This document shows, piece after piece, positions 12,275-14,639 of a DNA stretch of 14,639 nt (positions within the stretch are counted from its first letter, which is position 1; every line of letters begins with the position of its first letter). The stretch is from assembly GCA_045600005.1 (NCBI GenBank), contig JAZRXB010000233.1, forward strand, positions 1 through 14,639, given 5' to 3'. Position numbers and translations under genes: made by a program. Below the pieces are notes generated by a model. That model made no database searches, was not told the origin of the DNA, and saw only the letters and a list, made by a program, of their open reading frames with translations. This DNA is from Flemingiibacterium sp045600005. Its GTDB lineage: Bacteria; Bacillota; Clostridia; Oscillospirales; CAG-272.

Positions 12275-14005
12275 TTATTTGATGATGGCGCCGAATCTGC
12301 ACATCTGCGTGCAGAGACCGCAGCCGTTGCAGAGCGTTGCGTCGATGGAAGCCTTGCCGTTCGTGACCGAGATGCACGGGCAGCCGATCTTCATGCAGGA
12401 CTTGCAGCCGATGCACTTCGACGTGTCGATGGTAAGCGGCGGGGCGTGCTTGACGTATTTGAGCAGAGCGCAGGGACGGCGGCAGATGATGACCGACGGG
12501 CATTCTGCGGCAAGCTCCTCTCTCAGGACCTTTTCGGTCTCGGCGAGGTCGTTCGGGTCGACGATGCGGATATGCTCGTCGGCGACGCCTGCCGCGCGCG
12601 CGATGTTTTCGATCAGGATGCCGTGGACGGCTTCGCCCTTGAGCGTGAAGCCGGTGCAGGGATTCTGCTGATGACCGGTCATGCCGGTGATGCTGTTGTC
12701 GACGACGACGACGGTCGACAGACCCTTGTTGTAGCAGATGTCAACGAGTCCCGTGATGCCGGAGTGCATGAAGGTCGAGTCGCCGATGACGGCTACCGAC
12801 TTGTTCTCCTCGTGACGGATCTTGTTGAAGCCGTGCAGAGCGGAGACCGACGCGCCCATGCAGAGCGTCGTATCCATGCCGCCGAGCGGCTGAGCAGCGC
12901 CGAGCGTGTAACAGCCGATGTCGCCGCTTACGTACAGACCGAGCTTCTTGAACAGATAGAAGACGCCGCGGTGCGGGCAGCCCGGGCAGAGGACCGGCGG
13001 ACGGACCGGAACGGTCTCGGAAAGCTCGTAGCATTCCGGCTCTTTGCCGAGCAGCAGCTTGGCGAGCAGCTCCTGCGAGAATTCGCCGATGACCGGCAGC
13101 AGATTCTTGCCGTCGGCTTTGACGCCGAGGGTCTTCACGTGCGTTTCGATAACAGGGTCAAGCTCCTCGATGACGATGATGCGCTCGTACTTCGCGGCGA
13201 AGTCGACGATCAGCTTCTTCGGAAGCGGGTTGACCAGACCGAGCTTTAAGTAGGACGCGGCGTCGCCGAAGACCTCGGAGGCGTAGTTGAAGGACGGACC
13301 GGAGGTGATGACGCCGAGCTTCGCGCCTTCGTTCTCGATGACCTTGTTGAACGGGCAGTTCTCGGCGAACTCAGCGAGATCGGCGAGACGCTTTTCCACG
13401 ACGACGTGACGGCCGCGCGCCATGGCGGGCATCATCACGTGCTTGGAGGGATCCTTTTCGTAGGGCTTTACCGGGACCTCCACGCGGTCGGCCAGCTCGA
13501 CGACCGACTGAGAGTGCGAGACGCGCGTGTTCAGGCGGAGCATGAACGGCGTGTCGAACTTCTCGGAGAACTCGTAAGCGAGCTTCGTGAACGCAAGGCA
13601 TTCGCCCGAATCGGACGGCTCGACCATCGGCAGCTTGGCGGCGATGGCGTAGTGACGGCTGTCCTGTTCGTTCTGGGACGAGTGCATACCGGGGTCGTCG
13701 GCGACGCCGATGACCATGCCGCCGTTCACGCCGGTGTAGGAGGTGATGAACAGCGGGTCGGCGGCGACGTTCAGACCGACGTGCTTCATGCCGCAGAAGG
13801 AGCGGCCTCCGCCGATCGCCGCGCCGAGCGCGACCTCGAGCGCGACCTTTTCATTGGGCGCCCATTCCGCGTAGATCTCGTCGTATTTTGCCGCAGCCTC
13901 GGTGATCTCGGTGCTGGGCGTGCCGGGATAGCTGGAAACGAGACGGACGCCGGCTTCATAAAGACCGCGCGCTGCCGCTTCGTTGCCTAACATGATTTTT
14001 TTCAT
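12275..14005 (-). CDS. iorA: Indolepyruvate ferredoxin oxidoreductase, alpha subunit
   Basis: This is the large catalytic subunit, binding thiamine diphosphate and iron-sulfur clusters. The 576-residue chain has the pyrimidine-binding half with SYPGTPSTE (25-33), and the diphosphate-binding half with CPGCPHRGVFY (340-350), GDIGCYTLG (361-369), GDSTFMHSG (408-416) and DNSITGMTGHQ (436-446). A C-terminal ferredoxin domain carries Cys531-x2-Cys534-x2-Cys537-x4-Cys542-Pro and Cys559-x2-Cys562-x2-Cys565-x3-Cys569, enough for two 4Fe-4S clusters; the irregular first set is the usual IorA form. GAGGAA precedes the ATG. It is the first gene of an operon with a perfect-consensus promoter. Substrates by family are indolepyruvate, phenylpyruvate and 4-hydroxyphenylpyruvate. 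Confidence 0.97.
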   Translation of the reverse strand: MKKIMLGNEAAARGLYEAGVRLVSSYPGTPSTEITEAAAKYDEIYAEWAPNEKVALEVALGAAIGGGRSFCGMKHVGLNVAADPLFITSYTGVNGGMVIGVADDPGMHSSQNEQDSRHYAIAAKLPMVEPSDSGECLAFTKLAYEFSEKFDTPFMLRLNTRVSHSQSVVELADRVEVPVKPYEKDPSKHVMMPAMARGRHVVVEKRLADLAEFAENCPFNKVIENEGAKLGVITSGPSFNYASEVFGDAASYLKLGLVNPLPKKLIVDFAAKYERIIVIEELDPVIETHVKTLGVKADGKNLLPVIGEFSQELLAKLLLGKEPECYELSETVPVRPPVLCPGCPHRGVFYLFKKLGLYVSGDIGCYTLGAAQPLGGMDTTLCMGASVSALHGFNKIRHEENKSVAVIGDSTFMHSGITGLVDICYNKGLSTVVVVDNSITGMTGHQQNPCTGFTLKGEAVHGILIENIARAAGVADEHIRIVDPNDLAETEKVLREELAAECPSVIICRRPCALLKYVKHAPPLTIDTSKCIGCKSCMKIGCPCISVTNGKASIDATLCNGCGLCTQMCRFGAIIK

Positions 14006-14125
14006 TGTAATTATTCCTCAGATGTGTTCCGGAGCTTCGGCAGACGTCCGTCTCTCCGTCCGGCGGACGCGGGGGAACGATGAGATTCCCCGTCGTTTGA
14101 CTAAAATGCAAATGTAATATGATAA
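14006..14125 (-). promoter_or_regulatory. Structured 5' leader of iorA
   Basis: The predicted leader is about 120 nt and holds three inverted repeats: GGGGAA/TTCCCC (14072-14077 with 14086-14091), CGTCC/GGACG (14057-14061 with 14065-14069) and AGACG/CGTCT (14042-14046 with 14049-14053). GTCCG appears twice (14046-14050 on the plus strand offset by one, and 14058-14062), so alternative pairings with CGGAC are possible. No T-run follows any stem and no known riboswitch or T-box motif is recognised. Confidence 0.35.
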
Positions 14126-14131
14126 TAAATT

Positions 14132-14160
14132 ATTATATACCTTTTTCCGCCGTTTGTCAA
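14132..14160 (-). promoter_or_regulatory. Perfect-consensus sigma-A promoter for the ior operon
   Basis: TTGACA (14160-14155), a 17-nt spacer and TATAAT (14137-14132) match the housekeeping consensus at all twelve positions and at the ideal spacing. The -35 begins 2 nt after the obg stop codon. iorA starts about 127 nt downstream of the -10. Confidence 0.92.
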
Positions 14161-14162
14161 GG

Positions 14163-14639
14163 TCATCCGATGAAATCGAACTCGATATCGTAGATGCGCA
14201 CGGTGTCGCCGTCGGCGCAGCCCTTTTCGGTCAGCTTTTCGATGACGCCGCTGTTTTTCAGCACGCGCTGGAAGTAGGATACCGAGTCGCGCTCGTCGAA
14301 GTTCACCGAGTCGATCAGGTGGAGCAGCCATTCGCCCTCGACCTCGTATACGCCGTTCACGTTGCGGATCGTGACCTCGCGGTCGCCGTTCATGTTGTAT
14401 TCCGGCGTGGGCGCGACGTATTCGGTCTCGTAGATGGTCAGCGGCGGGAGCGTTTCGAGCAGAGCCGAGACGCGGCGCATGAGCGCGTCCACGCCCTCGC
14501 GCGTGACGGCGGAGATGCAGAAAAGCTCGCAGCCGAGTTCGTTCTTCACATAATCCTCGAGCGCGTCGAGATCGACCGTTTCGCGGTCGCAGGCGTCGAG
14601 CTTGTTCGCCGCGAAGATCTGCGGACGGGAGGCAAGCTC
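14163..14639 (-). CDS. obg: GTPase Obg/CgtA, C-terminal part (5' end cut by window)
   Basis: Obg is an essential GTPase that binds the 50S ribosomal subunit and links ribosome assembly to stress signalling. The frame is open from the window edge; 158 codons are visible. They include the end of the G domain, with the guanine-specificity motif NKLD (visible residues 12-15) and the G5 motif ISAVTREG (42-49), then a linker and the C-terminal OCT domain (about 88-158), recognisable from YEVEGEWLLHLIDSVNF and the ending DGDTVRIYDIEFDF. The glycine-rich N-terminal Obg fold and the P-loop are outside the window. A GTG within this frame at 14549 is internal, not a start. No intrinsic terminator follows; the ior promoter begins directly after the stop. 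Confidence 0.93.
   Translation of the reverse strand, partial: ELASRPQIFAANKLDACDRETVDLDALEDYVKNELGCELFCISAVTREGVDALMRRVSALLETLPPLTIYETEYVAPTPEYNMNGDREVTIRNVNGVYEVEGEWLLHLIDSVNFDERDSVSYFQRVLKNSGVIEKLTEKGCADGDTVRIYDIEFDFIG

Noticed and set aside
12185..13249. Plus-strand open frame of 354 codons opposite iorA
   Set aside because: iorA is unmistakable on the minus strand with all cofactor motifs; the opposite frame shows only Arg/Asp-rich shadow sequence.
14006..14125. T-box or amino-acid riboswitch in the iorA leader
   Set aside because: No T-box consensus (TGGNACCGCG-like) and no terminator with a T-run was found; only simple inverted repeats are visible.

Overview
The window is a compact chromosomal segment of a GC-rich, low-redundancy Firmicute, most likely an uncultured clostridial (Oscillospirales-like) gut anaerobe. 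This assignment is inference from gene content: MecA, a PyrK-type dihydroorotate dehydrogenase subunit, a family 4 uracil-DNA glycosylase, indolepyruvate:ferredoxin oxidoreductase, and strong AGGAGG-type ribosome binding sites. Coding DNA is GC-rich, while the promoters sit in sharply AT-rich islands. All thirteen genes lie on the minus strand, so transcription runs from high to low coordinates. No tRNA, rRNA, CRISPR array, insertion sequence or phage gene was seen.

In transcription order: (1) the C-terminal part of the GTPase gene obg (14639-14163). (2) A perfect-consensus promoter, then iorA-iorB-paaK-ACT protein (14005-9870), an aryl-pyruvate/aryl-acetate CoA operon that ends at a strong bidirectional hairpin terminator. 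(3) hflK-hflC (9647-7772), an SPFH membrane-protein pair, preceded by a palindrome near the predicted transcription start and followed by a hairpin that is the last of three 32-bp tandem units. (4) A solitary lipoprotein solute-binding protein (7502-6039) with an extended -10 promoter and its own terminator. (5) mecA (5863-5240), the ClpC adaptor. (6) A type 4 uracil-DNA glycosylase gene overlapping an AEC-family transporter gene by 4 nt (5188-3675). (7) A cluster of hairpins (3541-3684). (8) A pyrimidine operon (3462 to beyond position 1) made of an OmpR-type winged-helix protein with a degraded receiver, then pyrC, pyrF and pyrK; pyrK runs off the window.

Functionally this is mostly housekeeping metabolism. 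The ior/paaK/ACT operon would interconvert aromatic 2-oxoacids, aryl-acetyl-CoA and aryl-acetates, using ferredoxin as electron carrier. The pyr operon supplies dihydroorotase, OMP decarboxylase and the electron-transfer subunit of dihydroorotate dehydrogenase for UMP synthesis. The least ordinary feature is the orphan winged-helix regulator. It has lost the receiver's acidic residues, overlaps pyrC by 8 nt and has no visible kinase partner, so it is a candidate pyrimidine-linked regulator. No clearly new defence or mobile system is visible; the other points of interest are regulatory DNA (operator-like palindromes, hairpin arrays, tandem repeats).
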